Source: Rhodanobacter sp. (GTDB lineage Bacteria > Pseudomonadota > Gammaproteobacteria > Xanthomonadales > Rhodanobacteraceae). Taken from it: a stretch of DNA of 44,554 nucleotides. The notes beneath the pieces were generated by a model. That model was given only the letters and a program-made list of their open reading frames with translations, had not been told where the DNA came from and did not search any database. The first letter of the stretch is position 1; each line of letters opens with the position of its first letter. A program made the translations under genes and the position numbers. Where the stretch lies: NCBI GenBank assembly GCA_004298015.1, contig SCSE01000004.1:1-44554 (forward strand), given 5' to 3'. This document shows positions 34,378 through 44,420 of the stretch, one piece after another.

Positions 34378-36792
34378 GTGACGCCTAAGTTTCCTCCGCG
34401 CCGCCTGTTGGTGGTTGCCGCCGCCGTCGCCCTTGGCATCACCGGTCACGCCGACGCCAGGGCAGGGCAGAACCGTCCGAAAACTTCGCTGGACGGGTCG
34501 GCGCCCGCCTGCCCGCTCGGCACCTTCCATTGCCCGCCGCGGCCGTATAGCTATGCCATGTGCCGCCCCAATGCGCTGCTCGAGTTCTACGACCCGACCC
34601 TGGGCACGGACCCGCGCCTGCGCGCGAACAGCACCACGCAGGTGCAGGCACAACATGTCGACAGCTCCAACCAGTCGATCTACCACCTGTCGGGCGAGGT
34701 GAAGCTGCGCCGCGCCGATCAGCAGTTGCAGGCCGACCGGGTCGACTACAACGACAACAGCACCGACTACGAGGCTTATGGCCACGTGCGTTATCAGTCG
34801 GCCAGCCAGTTGCTGGCAGCCAGCCGGATGCGCGGCAACACCGACGCCAGCCGCGGGATTGCCGACGATGTGCGCTACCAGATGCTCGACGCCCGCGGCA
34901 ATGGCGTGGCCAGCCGGGGCCAGATGTTCGACGCCCAGCACTCCCGTTATTCGATGGCCACCTATTCCACCTGCGACGTCGGTCATCATGTATGGGAGTT
35001 CCGCGGCAGCTCGATTGCCATCAATCAGGACACCGGCGTCGGCGTCGCGCGCAACGCCACCCTGCGAGTGGGCAAGGTCCCGTTGCTGTATCTGCCGTAC
35101 TTCACCTTTCCGGTCGATCACCGGCGCAAGAGCGGCTTCCTGTACCCGACCATCGGCAACACCAGCCGCTCCGGCTTCGAACTCAGTACGCCGTACTACC
35201 TGAACCTGGCGCCGAACTACGACGCCACACTGGACCCGCGCATCTACAGCCTGCGCGGCCCGATGCTGGCCGGCGAATTCCGCTATCTGCTGCCGGTCAG
35301 CAGCGGCACGCTCAAACTGCAATATGTGCCGAACGACCACGGCAACAACAGTGGACTGGTCGCCACCAGGGGCACCCGGCGCTATCTGGCCAATGTCGCC
35401 ACCAGCACCCACCTGTGGCAAAGCTGGAGCCTGGTCAGCTCGCTCAACCGGGCCTCGGACAGCAGCTATCTGTACGACTACGGCAACGGCCTGTCGAATC
35501 TTGCCGTGTATACCCTCGCATCCAACCTCGCCGTGGTCGGCGGCGGCAACTGGTGGAATGCCGCGGTCGGCGCCACCGTCTACCAGAACATGAACCCGTT
35601 CGGGACCGACAGTGCCTTGCCCTACCGCCAGTTGCCGTATGCCAGGTTCAGCATGGATGTACCGCTGGCGCCATGGCTGGATTTTGGCATGGACAGCCAG
35701 GCCGCCGCCTTCCGCAAGCCCGGTTACGTCGAGGGCCAGCGTGAGGATCTCTACCCCTACCTGGCGGCGGACTTCGGCACCCCGGCGTGGTTCATCAGGC
35801 CCCGGCTAGCCTACCGCTACACCGCCTACCAGTTGCGCAACGACCCGCAAGACTACGGGTATTACGGGCTGCTCGGGAGCGGCGCCAGCTCGCCCTTCAC
35901 GCAAAACTCGCCGAGCCGGTCGGTGCCGGTGGTCAGCCTCGACAGCGGCCTGGTGTTCGATCGCAGCGTCTCCCTGTTCGGGAAAAGCTATACGCAGACG
36001 CTGGAACCCCGGCTTTACTATCTGTACGTGCCGTATCGCAATCAGGACAACCTGCCGCTGTTCGATACCCGCCTGATGTCATTCGATTACTGGCAGCTGT
36101 TCTCGCCAAATCAGTTTTCCGGCGCGGACCGGCAGATGAATGCCAACAACCTCACTGCCGCGATCACCACCCGTCTGCTTGACGATGGCGGCGTCGAACG
36201 GGTCTCGGCCAGCTTCGGACAGATCCGTTACTTCACGCCGCAGCGAGTACAGATTCCGAATGGACAGACCACGGTGGCGCCCGTCACCAACTGGGCCGGG
36301 TCCGATTACGTCGCCCAGCTCGATGTGCAACTCAATGACCGCTGGCGCCTCAACAGCGCCTACCAGTGGAGTCCGAACAGCCGTCGCGTCGATCTCGGCA
36401 CGCTGCAGCTGCAGCGCCGGATCGGCAGTGACGGCGTACTCAATTTTTCCTACTACTTCCGTCGTGGACTGCTGGAACAATACAGCGCATCCGCGGTCTA
36501 CCCGCTATCGGAGAACTGGCGCCTGATCGGCGCATGGGCCTATTCCGCGCTGGACAAGCGCACCGTCGAGGCGCTTGCTGGCGTGGAGTACGACAGTTGC
36601 TGCGTGACGCTTCGACTGGTGGACCGCAACTACATCAACCAGGGCTACTACGGTATCGGACCGGCTCCCGCAGGCGGCAACGTCAACTACCGCGACAATG
36701 CGGTGATGTTTGAAGTCGTGTTCAAGGGGCTTGGCTCGTCGGGTGGTCAAATCGATCCACTGTTGCGCCGTGATATTCTCGGCTATCAATAA
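34378..36792 (+). CDS. lptD: LPS-assembly protein LptD
   Basis: This is an outer-membrane barrel that places lipopolysaccharide in the outer leaflet together with LptE. From GTG 34378 it has 804 residues and a signal peptide RRLLVVAAAVALGITGHADA. An N-terminal Cys-containing stretch (APACPLGTFHCPPRP) precedes the OstA/LptA-like jellyroll (QAQHVDSSNQSIYHLSGEV, RADQQLQADRVDYNDNS, GHVRYQ), then the barrel (LPYFTFPVDHRRKSGFLYP). The C-terminal Cys pair Cys741-Cys742 in EYDSCCVTL is the conserved partner for the inter-domain disulfides. Neither GTG 34378 nor ATG 34324 has a strong ribosome site; the signal peptide argues for 34378. It heads the plus-strand run with surA, whose product helps fold LptD. 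Confidence 0.95.
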   Translation: MTPKFPPRRLLVVAAAVALGITGHADARAGQNRPKTSLDGSAPACPLGTFHCPPRPYSYAMCRPNALLEFYDPTLGTDPRLRANSTTQVQAQHVDSSNQSIYHLSGEVKLRRADQQLQADRVDYNDNSTDYEAYGHVRYQSASQLLAASRMRGNTDASRGIADDVRYQMLDARGNGVASRGQMFDAQHSRYSMATYSTCDVGHHVWEFRGSSIAINQDTGVGVARNATLRVGKVPLLYLPYFTFPVDHRRKSGFLYPTIGNTSRSGFELSTPYYLNLAPNYDATLDPRIYSLRGPMLAGEFRYLLPVSSGTLKLQYVPNDHGNNSGLVATRGTRRYLANVATSTHLWQSWSLVSSLNRASDSSYLYDYGNGLSNLAVYTLASNLAVVGGGNWWNAAVGATVYQNMNPFGTDSALPYRQLPYARFSMDVPLAPWLDFGMDSQAAAFRKPGYVEGQREDLYPYLAADFGTPAWFIRPRLAYRYTAYQLRNDPQDYGYYGLLGSGASSPFTQNSPSRSVPVVSLDSGLVFDRSVSLFGKSYTQTLEPRLYYLYVPYRNQDNLPLFDTRLMSFDYWQLFSPNQFSGADRQMNANNLTAAITTRLLDDGGVERVSASFGQIRYFTPQRVQIPNGQTTVAPVTNWAGSDYVAQLDVQLNDRWRLNSAYQWSPNSRRVDLGTLQLQRRIGSDGVLNFSYYFRRGLLEQYSASAVYPLSENWRLIGAWAYSALDKRTVEALAGVEYDSCCVTLRLVDRNYINQGYYGIGPAPAGGNVNYRDNAVMFEVVFKGLGSSGGQIDPLLRRDILGYQ

Positions 36793-36827
36793 ATGCATTC
36801 GCCCAGGCGATCCAGGCTTTTCACCGT

Positions 36828-38183
36828 ATGAAGCAATCCATTGCACTCCTGCTGCTCGCGCTGGCGATCGCACTCCCCGTTCCTGTTCGCGCCCAGTTGC
36901 TGGCCCCGGCCGCACCGGCGATGCAGCCACTGGACCGCATTGTCGCCGTGGTCAACGACGACGTGATCCTGCAAAGCGATTTGAACGAAGCTGTCCGCTC
37001 GGTCCAACAGCAATACGCCAGCCAGCCCGGCCAGTTGCCGCCGATCAACCTGCTGCGCAAGCAGGTACTGAACCGCCTGATCCTGATGCGGCTGCAGATC
37101 CAGAAGGCCCAGGACCAGGGCATCCAGGTCTCCGATGCCGATGTCGACAAGGCGGTGAATGGCGTCGCCCAGCAGAACAAGATGACCCCCGACCAGTTGC
37201 GTGCGGCAGTGGAACATAGTGGCAGCAGCTGGACCGCGTTCCGCCAGCAACTGGCCGACCAGATCACGGTACAGCGCTTGCACCAGAACGTGGTCCGGGA
37301 TTCGGTCTCGATCACCGATAGTGAAGTCAACAACCTGCTCAACAGCCCGATCTACAAGGCGGGCGAAGTGCATCTGGCACATATCCAGATCAGCACCCCC
37401 AGCGGCGCCGATGCCGCCGCCATCCAGGCCGCCCAGGCCAAGGCTGAGCGGGCACTGGCGGCCATCAAGGGCGGCATGGATTTCCACGCCGCCGCCATCC
37501 GCTACTCCGACGCGCCGGATGCGCTCGATGGCGGTGACCTCGGCTGGCGTCGGCTGGACGAGATCCCGCCTGCATTTGCCGATACGATCGCCACCATGAA
37601 GCCCGGCCAGGTCAGCCCGGCACTGCGCGGCCCGACCGGTTTCCACATCCTGAAGTTGATCGGGGAGCGGAAGCCGAGCCGTACCATGGTTACTGAATTC
37701 CATGCCCGACAGATCCTGATCAAGCCCAGTGAGCTGGTCAGCCCGGCGCAAGCCGAACAGAAGGCCAGGGATCTCTACAACCGGATCGTCAACAAGCACG
37801 AAGATTTTGCCGCGCTGGCCAAGGAATACTCCAAGGACGACACCACCGCGAACGCCGGCGGCGACATGGGCTGGTTCCAGCAGCAGGCGTGGGGTTCGAC
37901 GATCGGCAACGAGCTGGCCAAACTGAAGGATGGCGAGGTCTCACCGCCGTTCAAGAGCGAGGCCGGCTGGCACATCCTGCAACTGGAAGGCAAGCGGCAA
38001 AGCGACGTCACCCAGGAGATCGCCCGCAACCAGGCCCGCCAGGCCATCGGCAACCGCAAGGCCGCCCAGGCGTACGACGATTATCTGCGTGACCTGCGTT
38101 CCAACGCCTACATCCGTATCCTGGTGCCCGCACTGCGTGATGCCGACAGCCAGTCGTCCAGCAGCAACGCGACCGCAGGCTGA
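36828..38183 (+). CDS. surA: Periplasmic chaperone/peptidyl-prolyl isomerase SurA
   Basis: This is a 451-residue chaperone for outer-membrane proteins. The signal peptide ends at VRA (about residue 22). The N-terminal SurA domain shows LDRIVAVVNDDVILQSDLNEAV and LLRKQVLNRLILMRLQIQKA. Two parvulin domains follow: the first has EVHLAHIQIS, YSDAPDALDGGDLGWR and GPTGFHILKL; the second has FHARQILIK, YSKDDTTANAGGDMGWF and SEAGWHILQL. A C-terminal helix completes the chaperone core. It lies 35 bp after lptD and is followed directly by pdxA (1 bp after the stop), the usual gammaproteobacterial order. Confidence 0.97.
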   Translation: MKQSIALLLLALAIALPVPVRAQLLAPAAPAMQPLDRIVAVVNDDVILQSDLNEAVRSVQQQYASQPGQLPPINLLRKQVLNRLILMRLQIQKAQDQGIQVSDADVDKAVNGVAQQNKMTPDQLRAAVEHSGSSWTAFRQQLADQITVQRLHQNVVRDSVSITDSEVNNLLNSPIYKAGEVHLAHIQISTPSGADAAAIQAAQAKAERALAAIKGGMDFHAAAIRYSDAPDALDGGDLGWRRLDEIPPAFADTIATMKPGQVSPALRGPTGFHILKLIGERKPSRTMVTEFHARQILIKPSELVSPAQAEQKARDLYNRIVNKHEDFAALAKEYSKDDTTANAGGDMGWFQQQAWGSTIGNELAKLKDGEVSPPFKSEAGWHILQLEGKRQSDVTQEIARNQARQAIGNRKAAQAYDDYLRDLRSNAYIRILVPALRDADSQSSSSNATAG

Positions 38184-38184
38184 C

Positions 38185-39198
38185 TTGAACGGCATACCTC
38201 TGCCACGGCTCGCCATCACCGCCGGTGAGCCGGCGGGCATCGGTCCGGAATTGCTGATCAAGCTGGCGAACACGCCTGTCGCCGCCAGCCTGGTGGCGAT
38301 CGCCGATCGGGCTCTGCTGCAGCGGGCAGCCTCCCGCTGCGGTAGCCAAATCACCGTGATCGAGGACGATGGCCAGCCGGTGTTCACGGCTGAGCCGGGG
38401 CTGTTGCGCCTGCATCACATCGCCTTGCCGATCGAGGAAGTGCCCGGCAAACCGGACCCGCGCAATGCCGTGCAGGTGCTGGCGACACTCGCCGAAGCGG
38501 CCGATGGCTGCATGGCCGGTCGCTACGATGCCGTGGTGACCGCGCCATTGCAGAAATCCTCCATCAACGACGCCGGCATCCGCTTCAGCGGACACACGGA
38601 GTTTTTTGCCGAGCGTGCGCACGCCGATGTGGTGATGATGCTGGCAAGCCCTGAGCTGCGGGTGGCACTGGCAACCACGCACCTGCCACTGGCCGCGGTT
38701 CCCGGCGCCATTGCGCCGGCGATGCTGCGCCGTACCCTGCGGCTGGTGGCATCCGAGTTGCGCCTGAAATTCGGCATTGCGCGGCCACGGATTGCCGTCC
38801 TCGGGATCAACCCGCACGCCGGTGAAGGCGGACACCTCGGTCGGGAGGAAATCGAGACCGTGATCCCGGTACTTGAAAAGTTGCGTTCGGAAGGCATGCA
38901 ACTGCTGGGGCCGTTGCCTGCGGACACCGCCTTCGTGCCGGCGATGCGTAGCCAGTACGACGCCGTACTGGCGATGTATCACGATCAGGCATTGCCCGTG
39001 CTGAAAAGTGAGGCCTTCGACCGTACCGTCAACCTGACGCTCGGTTTGCCGTTCATTCGCACCTCGGTCGATCATGGCACCGCGCTGGATCTCGCGGGCA
39101 CCGGACAAGCCGACCCGGCCAGCCTGATCGCGGCCGCCAGGATGGCGATCGCACTGGTCCTGCGCCAAAGCGAGTCAAGAGGAGTGAGCAACGAGTGA
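38185..39198 (+). CDS. pdxA: 4-hydroxythreonine-4-phosphate dehydrogenase
   Basis: This is a 337-residue NAD- and metal-dependent enzyme of pyridoxal phosphate synthesis. It shows LAITAGEPAGIGPELL at the N-terminus, AVVTAPLQKSSINDAG, FSGHTEFFAE, LGINPHAGEGGHLGREE, MYHDQALPVLK (metal ligands) and FIRTSVDHGTALDLAG. TTG 38185, one base after the surA stop and 6 nt after AGG, is chosen. It gives the normal PdxA N-terminus and length (E. coli PdxA has 329), whereas the frame further upstream runs inside surA. Translation is probably coupled to surA. Confidence 0.93.
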   Translation: MNGIPLPRLAITAGEPAGIGPELLIKLANTPVAASLVAIADRALLQRAASRCGSQITVIEDDGQPVFTAEPGLLRLHHIALPIEEVPGKPDPRNAVQVLATLAEAADGCMAGRYDAVVTAPLQKSSINDAGIRFSGHTEFFAERAHADVVMMLASPELRVALATTHLPLAAVPGAIAPAMLRRTLRLVASELRLKFGIARPRIAVLGINPHAGEGGHLGREEIETVIPVLEKLRSEGMQLLGPLPADTAFVPAMRSQYDAVLAMYHDQALPVLKSEAFDRTVNLTLGLPFIRTSVDHGTALDLAGTGQADPASLIAAARMAIALVLRQSESRGVSNE

Positions 39199-39250
39199 AC
39201 CATCACGGCATTTACTCTTTTCTCACTCCTGTCCGCTCTTTACTGTCCCT

Positions 39251-40039
39251 ATGAACGCACGACCCAAGAAAAGCTACGGTCAGCATTTTCTGCATGACAC
39301 GCGGTATATCGAAAACATCGTTCGTGCCATCTCGCCGCGACCCACCGACTTCATGCTCGAGATCGGTCCGGGGGAAGGCGCGCTGACGCTGCCCCTGCTG
39401 TCAGCTGCAGGCAAGCTCACCGCGATCGAACTGGATACCGACCTGATTCCCGCCTTGCGCGCACGCGCCGCAGCCATGGGCGAACTGCATGTGATCCACG
39501 CGGACGTCCTGAAAGTGGATTTCGCCGCGCTGGCACACAGTCATGGGGTGCAGCGGATCCGCATCGCCGGCAACCTGCCTTACTACATTTCCAGCCCGAT
39601 CCTGTTCCACTGCGTCAGGCATGCTGCGGTGCTCCAGGACATGCATTTCATGTTGCAGAAAGAGGTGGTTGAACGGATGGCGGCCGAACCCGGCAGCAAG
39701 GTTTACGGGAGGCTCTCGGTTATGCTGCAACTGGCCTGCCGGGTGGAACCCCTGTTCAGCGTGCCGCCCGAGGCGTTCCGGCCGCCTCCCAAGGTGGATT
39801 CCGCGGTAGTGAGGTTGCTGCCGATACCCCCCGATGAACGTCATGACGCCGATCCCGCACATGTCCATGCGGTGGTCAAGGCAGCGTTCGCGCAACGCCG
39901 CAAGACCCTGGCGAATGCGCTCAAGCAACTACTCGACAGCGACGCGATCCGTCGCGCCGACGTCGACCCGAAAGCGCGCGCCGAGACCCTTGCGCCGTCT
40001 GACTTCGTGCGACTGGCAAAGATTTACAGCGCTGCCTGA
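39251..40039 (+). CDS. rsmA: 16S rRNA dimethyladenosine transferase (KsgA)
   Basis: This is a 262-residue SAM-dependent methyltransferase that dimethylates two adjacent adenosines near the 3' end of 16S rRNA during small-subunit assembly. The N-terminus RPKKSYGQHFLHD, SAM motif LEIGPGEGALTLPLL, IELDTDLI, the catalytic IAGNLPYYISSPILFH and the C-terminal AFAQRRKTLANAL match KsgA. It starts 52 bp after pdxA in the usual order. No anomalies are seen. Confidence 0.97.
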   Translation: MNARPKKSYGQHFLHDTRYIENIVRAISPRPTDFMLEIGPGEGALTLPLLSAAGKLTAIELDTDLIPALRARAAAMGELHVIHADVLKVDFAALAHSHGVQRIRIAGNLPYYISSPILFHCVRHAAVLQDMHFMLQKEVVERMAAEPGSKVYGRLSVMLQLACRVEPLFSVPPEAFRPPPKVDSAVVRLLPIPPDERHDADPAHVHAVVKAAFAQRRKTLANALKQLLDSDAIRRADVDPKARAETLAPSDFVRLAKIYSAA

Positions 40040-40106
40040 CACCATCGCTGCGGGCAGATTCATCGGTGCCGCCCCCATTCACATCGGCAGGCCTTACAAT
40101 CAGGTC

Positions 40107-40490
40107 ATGACTGAAAAATCTTCCTACACGATCGACGTGCAGGTCGAAACCCGCTTCGTCCCCGATCAATCGAAGCCCGGTGACAATCGCTACGTTTTCG
40201 CCTATACCGTGACCATGCGCAACGCAGGCGACATCTCCGCTCGCCTGCTCACGCGCCACTGGATGATCACCGATGCCAACGGCAAGGTGCAGGAGGTCCG
40301 CGGAGACGGCGTGGTCGGCGAGCAACCGTGGATGCGACCTGGTGACGACTTCGAGTACACCTCCGGTGCCGTGCTGGAAACGTCGGTAGGTACCATGAGC
40401 GGCAGTTACCAGATGCTGGCCGACGACGGCACCGAGTTCGAGGCGCCGATTCCGGCCTTCACCTTGTCCATCCCCCGTACGCTGCACTGA
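40107..40490 (+). CDS. apaG: ApaG-family protein
   Basis: This is a 127-residue single-domain protein (DUF525) with a fibronectin-III-like beta sandwich. It shows YTIDVQVETRFVPDQSKPGDNRYVFAYTVT, LLTRHWMITDANGKVQEVRGDGVVGEQP, GDDFEYTSGAVLETSVGTMSGSY and FEAPIPAFTLSIP, the full family pattern. Its biochemical role is unsettled; it is tied to CorD-like magnesium/cobalt phenotypes and always sits with apaH. ATG 40107 is chosen because the frame open upstream lies in rsmA. The apaH start follows the stop by 15 bp. Confidence 0.96.
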   Translation: MTEKSSYTIDVQVETRFVPDQSKPGDNRYVFAYTVTMRNAGDISARLLTRHWMITDANGKVQEVRGDGVVGEQPWMRPGDDFEYTSGAVLETSVGTMSGSYQMLADDGTEFEAPIPAFTLSIPRTLH

Positions 40491-40505
40491 TGGCCCTACA
40501 CTGAC

Positions 40506-41357
40506 ATGGCCACGTATGCGATCGGCGACGTGCAGGGCTGCTATCCGGAGCTGCAACGCCTGCTCGACAAGTTGCGTTTCGATCCCGCCAGCGACCGTTT
40601 GTGGTTTTGCGGGGATCTGGTCAATCGCGGCGGTCAGTCGCTGGATACGCTGCGGCTCATCCACGGCTTGCGCGAGCGCTGCGTGATCACCCTTGGCAAC
40701 CATGACCTGAGTCTGCTGGCCATCGCACAACGTCGTCCGGACGCCCAGGCGCGGGTAAATCCCGAGCTGCGCGAAGTGTTGTTTGCCGATGACGCGCCGG
40801 TGCTGTTCGAGTGGCTGCGCTCGCAAAAACTCCTGCATCACGATGAACAACTGAACTGGAGCATGGTGCATGCAGGCCTGGCGCCTTCGTGGACCTTGCG
40901 ACAGGCTTTGCGCGCCGCCCAGGACGTCGAGCGCGAGCTGTCCAGTCCGCGCCATCCGCGGCTGCTTCGAAACCTGTTTGGCAACCGACCCGCGGTATGG
41001 TCGCAGCGACTGCAAGGCCTCGACCGTCTGCGTGCCACCATCAACACCATGACGCGGATGCGCTACTGCGACGTCAACGGTCGGATCGATTTTGACGCCA
41101 AGGACGTGCCAGGCACCCAGCGTGCGGGACTGTACCCCTGGTACGAAGTACCCGGCATGCGCCGTCGCAACATGCGTATTGTCTGCGGTCACTGGTCGGC
41201 ACTGGGCCGTTTCGCCGGTCTCGGCATACACGCGATCGATACCGGCTGTGTCTGGGGCGGGCAGCTTACCGCCCTGCAACTGGATACCGACGAGCCGCGT
41301 TATATCACCGTCAACGCCGAGCCACACCGCCAGCGGCCCGCCGGCGTAGCGGATTGA
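40506..41357 (+). CDS. apaH: Symmetrical diadenosine tetraphosphatase
   Basis: This is a 283-residue metallophosphatase that splits Ap4A to two ADP and also acts on capped RNA 5' ends in gammaproteobacteria. The metal-binding motifs are AIGDVQGCY, FCGDLVNRGGQS, TLGNHDLSLLAI, MVHAGL and CGHWSALG, ending IDTGCVWGGQLTAL. It has a weak ribosome site, so translation may follow apaG. Its TGA stop is the first codon of repeat copy C, and an intrinsic terminator follows at 41439. Confidence 0.96.
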   Translation: MATYAIGDVQGCYPELQRLLDKLRFDPASDRLWFCGDLVNRGGQSLDTLRLIHGLRERCVITLGNHDLSLLAIAQRRPDAQARVNPELREVLFADDAPVLFEWLRSQKLLHHDEQLNWSMVHAGLAPSWTLRQALRAAQDVERELSSPRHPRLLRNLFGNRPAVWSQRLQGLDRLRATINTMTRMRYCDVNGRIDFDAKDVPGTQRAGLYPWYEVPGMRRRNMRIVCGHWSALGRFAGLGIHAIDTGCVWGGQLTALQLDTDEPRYITVNAEPHRQRPAGVAD

Positions 41358-41424
41358 GAGCCTGGGAAAAATCGCCCGCCTACCGCGATCGCCGTCAGAC
41401 GCCCGCTATTTTTCCAATCTCTGA
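41355..41424 (+). repeat. Dispersed inverted-repeat element, short copy C
   Basis: This 70-bp element starts TGAGAGCCTGGGAAAAAT and ends ATTTTTCCAATCTCTGA, an imperfect terminal inverted repeat. The left half matches copies A and B, including GCGATCGCCGTCAGA in B. The right CGACGCTCTCGC module of A and B is missing, so this is the most reduced form. The TGA at its start is the apaH stop codon. Confidence 0.83.
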
Positions 41425-41438
41425 AAGCCTGTAACCCC

Positions 41439-41458
41439 CCCCGCAGCGGCGGGGTTTT
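41439..41458 (+). terminator. Intrinsic terminator after apaH
   Basis: CCCCGC (41439-41444) pairs with GCGGGG (41449-41454) across AGCG and is followed by TTTT. It lies 81 bp after the apaH stop and just before the convergent secA stop. On the minus strand there is no T-run, so it serves the lptD-apaH run. Confidence 0.75.
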
Positions 41459-41477
41459 CATCGAATGGCGGGCGCTA

Positions 41478-44216
41478 TCAAGCCAGCTGACCGTGGCAAT
41501 GCTTGTACTTCTTGCCGGAACCGCACGGGCAGGGATCGTTGCGACCCACCTTGGGGCCATCGTGCTGCACCGGCCGCTGCACCGCGACGGTAACATCGCC
41601 GCCCGCGCGCGCCGGGGGATTGCTGCCAAATGACTCCAGCGGGGCACCGCCACCGGTCGCCTGCATCTGCTTCTGCATGCGCTCGGCCAGACGCTGCTGC
41701 TCGGCCTCCATCGCGGCCACTTCCTCTTCGCTGCGGATCCGGATACGCGCCAGCATCTGCACCACTTCGAGCTTGATCCGGTCCAGCATCTCGGAAAACA
41801 GCCTGAAGGACTCGCGCTTGAAGGCCTGCTTCGGATCCTGTTGGGCATAACCCACCAGATAAATGCCCTGGCGCAGATAATCCATATTGGATAGATGATC
41901 CTTCCAGGCGTTGTCGACCACGGTCAGCATGATGTGCTTTTCGAGCTGGCGCATGGTGTCGGCGCCGATCTGCTCTTCCTTTTCCCGGAAAAAGCCCTCG
42001 ACGGCTTCGCGGACATGCTCAAGCACCATGTCCGCGTCGATCTCGTGCTGTTGCTCGATCCACTGCTTCAGATCCAGCTGCAAGCCGAACTCGCTACCCA
42101 GCTCACGATCGAGTGCCGGCACGTCCCACTGTTCGTCGATGCTTTCAGCAGGCACATGACTGCGCACCATCGACTGCACCACGTCCTCGCGGATATCCGC
42201 CACAGTCGCGGAAACGTCCTCGCCCTCGAGCAGTTCGTCACGCTGGCGGTAGATCACCTTGCGCTGATCATTGGCCACGTCATCGAATTCGAGCAGGTGT
42301 TTGCGGATATCGAAGTTGTGCTGCTCGACCTTGCGCTGCGCCTTCTCGATCTGCCGGCTGATCATGCGATCTTCCAGCGCGTCGTCGTCCTTCATGCCGA
42401 AGCGCTTCATCCAGCGCACCAGACCTTCGCCGCCGAAGATGCGCAGAAGATTGTCTTCCAGCGACAAATAGAAGCGCGAAGAACCCGGATCACCCTGGCG
42501 CCCCGAGCGGCCGCGCAGCTGGTTGTCGATACGCCGCGATTCGTGCCGTTCGGTACCGATGATGTGCAGACCACCTGCGGCAAGTACCTGATCGTGCAGC
42601 TTCTGCCACTCGGCCTTGACCTTTTGCCGTTCGACTTCGCCGGCATCGGCCGGCAGCGCCGCCAGCGCAACATCGAGACTGCCGCCCAACACGATATCGG
42701 TGCCGCGACCGGCCATATTGGTCGCAATGGTGACCTGTGCGGGGGCGCCGGCCTGGGCCACGATGTGGGCTTCTCGCTCATGCTGCTTGGCATTGAGCAC
42801 CTCGTGCGGCACCTTGGCCTTGGTCAGCTGGCCCGACAGCAGTTCCGACACCTCAATCGAGGTGGTACCCACCAGCACCGGCTGGCCGCGCTTGTGGCAA
42901 TCCTGGATGTCCTCGATCACCGAGCGGTACTTGGGATCCTGGGACAGGAAGATCATGTCCGGATTGTCCTTGCGGATCATCGGCTTGTGGGTGGGGATCA
43001 CCACCACTTCCAGGCCGTAGATACTCTGGAACTCGAACGCCTCGGTATCGGCCGTGCCGGTCATGCCGGCCAGCTTCTTGTACATGCGAAACAGGTTCTG
43101 GAACGTCACCGTGGCCAGCGTCTGGTTTTCGCGCTGGATCGCCACGCCCTCCTTGGCCTCGACCGCCTGATGCAGCCCGTCCGACCAGCGGCGACCGGCA
43201 AGGGTACGACCGGTGAATTCATCCACGATGATCACTTCGCCGTCGCGGACGATGTAGTCGACATCGCGCTGATAGATGCCGTTGGCGCGCAACGCGGCGT
43301 TGAGGTGATGCACGATGGCGAGGTTCTTGGAGTCGTACAGGCCGCTGTCCTGATCGATCACTTTGGCCGCACGTAACAGCTCATCGGCATGCTGCATGCC
43401 GGCTTCGGACAAATGCACCTGCTTCTGCTTTTCGTCGACCCAGTAGTCGCCCTCGCCCTCTTCCTCCTGCTGACGGATCATGTCCGGCACCACGGCATTC
43501 ACCGCGAGATAGAGCTCGGGCGAATCCTCGGCCGGGCCGGAAATGATCAGCGGCGTCCGCGCCTCATCGATCAGGATCGAGTCGACCTCATCGACAATCG
43601 CATAGTGCAGGCCGCGCTGATAGCGCTGCTCCTTGCTCAGTGCCATGTTGTCGCGCAGGTAGTCAAAACCGAATTCGTTGTTGGTGCCGTAGGTGATGTC
43701 CGCCGCATAGGCCGCATGCTTGTCGGCATGGTCCATCGACGGATAGACCACATCGACCTTCAGACCGAGAAAATTGTAGAGCTTGCCCATTTGCGCGGAA
43801 TCGCGCCGGGCCAGGTAATCGTTCACCGTCACCACATGCACGCCATTGCCAGCCAGGGCATTCAGGTAGACCGGCAGCGTACCTACCAGGGTCTTGCCTT
43901 CACCGGTACGCATCTCGGCAATCTTGCCCTGGTGCAAGACCATGCCGCCAATCAGCTGCACGTCGTAATGCCGCATGCCCAGTGTCCGCTTGGCCGCTTC
44001 CCGCACCACCGCAAACGCTTCCGGCAGCAGCTTCTCCAGCGTGTCACCCTCGGCGATGCGACGCTTGAAGTCGTCAGTCTTGGCTCGCAGCGCTTCATCG
44101 CTCAGCTTTTCGAACTCGGGCTCCAGCGCATTGATGCGCGTGACGCTTCTGGAAAGCTGGCGCAGCACGCGCTCGTTGCGGCTACCGAAGAGACTCGTCA
44201 TGGCACGGTTGAACAT
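41478..44216 (-). CDS. secA: Protein translocase ATPase SecA
   Basis: This is a 912-residue motor that drives unfolded preproteins through SecYEG. ATG 44216 gives an N-terminus ([20 protein letters not shown]) that aligns residue by residue with E. coli SecA; the frame is open to 44264. Walker A is [11 protein letters not shown], the DEAD-like box is [16 protein letters not shown], and later motifs are [14 protein letters not shown] and [20 protein letters not shown]. The C-terminal tail has the zinc-binding [16 protein letters not shown] that binds SecB. It is convergent with apaH. The 204 bp between its start and the right-end repeat contain no gene; no secM-like upstream frame is seen. Confidence 0.98.
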   Translation of the reverse strand: MFNRAMTSLFGSRNERVLRQLSRSVTRINALEPEFEKLSDEALRAKTDDFKRRIAEGDTLEKLLPEAFAVVREAAKRTLGMRHYDVQLIGGMVLHQGKIAEMRTGEGKTLVGTLPVYLNALAGNGVHVVTVNDYLARRDSAQMGKLYNFLGLKVDVVYPSMDHADKHAAYAADITYGTNNEFGFDYLRDNMALSKEQRYQRGLHYAIVDEVDSILIDEARTPLIISGPAEDSPELYLAVNAVVPDMIRQQEEEGEGDYWVDEKQKQVHLSEAGMQHADELLRAAKVIDQDSGLYDSKNLAIVHHLNAALRANGIYQRDVDYIVRDGEVIIVDEFTGRTLAGRRWSDGLHQAVEAKEGVAIQRENQTLATVTFQNLFRMYKKLAGMTGTADTEAFEFQSIYGLEVVVIPTHKPMIRKDNPDMIFLSQDPKYRSVIEDIQDCHKRGQPVLVGTTSIEVSELLSGQLTKAKVPHEVLNAKQHEREAHIVAQAGAPAQVTIATNMAGRGTDIVLGGSLDVALAALPADAGEVERQKVKAEWQKLHDQVLAAGGLHIIGTERHESRRIDNQLRGRSGRQGDPGSSRFYLSLEDNLLRIFGGEGLVRWMKRFGMKDDDALEDRMISRQIEKAQRKVEQHNFDIRKHLLEFDDVANDQRKVIYRQRDELLEGEDVSATVADIREDVVQSMVRSHVPAESIDEQWDVPALDRELGSEFGLQLDLKQWIEQQHEIDADMVLEHVREAVEGFFREKEEQIGADTMRQLEKHIMLTVVDNAWKDHLSNMDYLRQGIYLVGYAQQDPKQAFKRESFRLFSEMLDRIKLEVVQMLARIRIRSEEEVAAMEAEQQRLAERMQKQMQATGGGAPLESFGSNPPARAGGDVTVAVQRPVQHDGPKVGRNDPCPCGSGKKYKHCHGQLA

Positions 44217-44420
44217 CGATATTCCGAATTGGGAAACAGGTTGCCCGCAACTGACACGGGTCAAACAGGCATCTTACTACATGCTCGACAGCACACGGCC
44301 CCGCCCAGGCGTGCACATCCATCGCGGCTTGCGAGGCAGCCGGGCACACACCAGCGTGCCCGGCCCAGAGATGGCTATGGCATCGGCGGTGAACGGATTC
44401 AAGGGCTGCGCCTTCGCGCC

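Noticed and set aside
41895..43376. 493-residue plus-strand frame opposite secA
   Set aside because: It is antisense to the conserved SecA core, and its composition is typical of a reverse-complement shadow.
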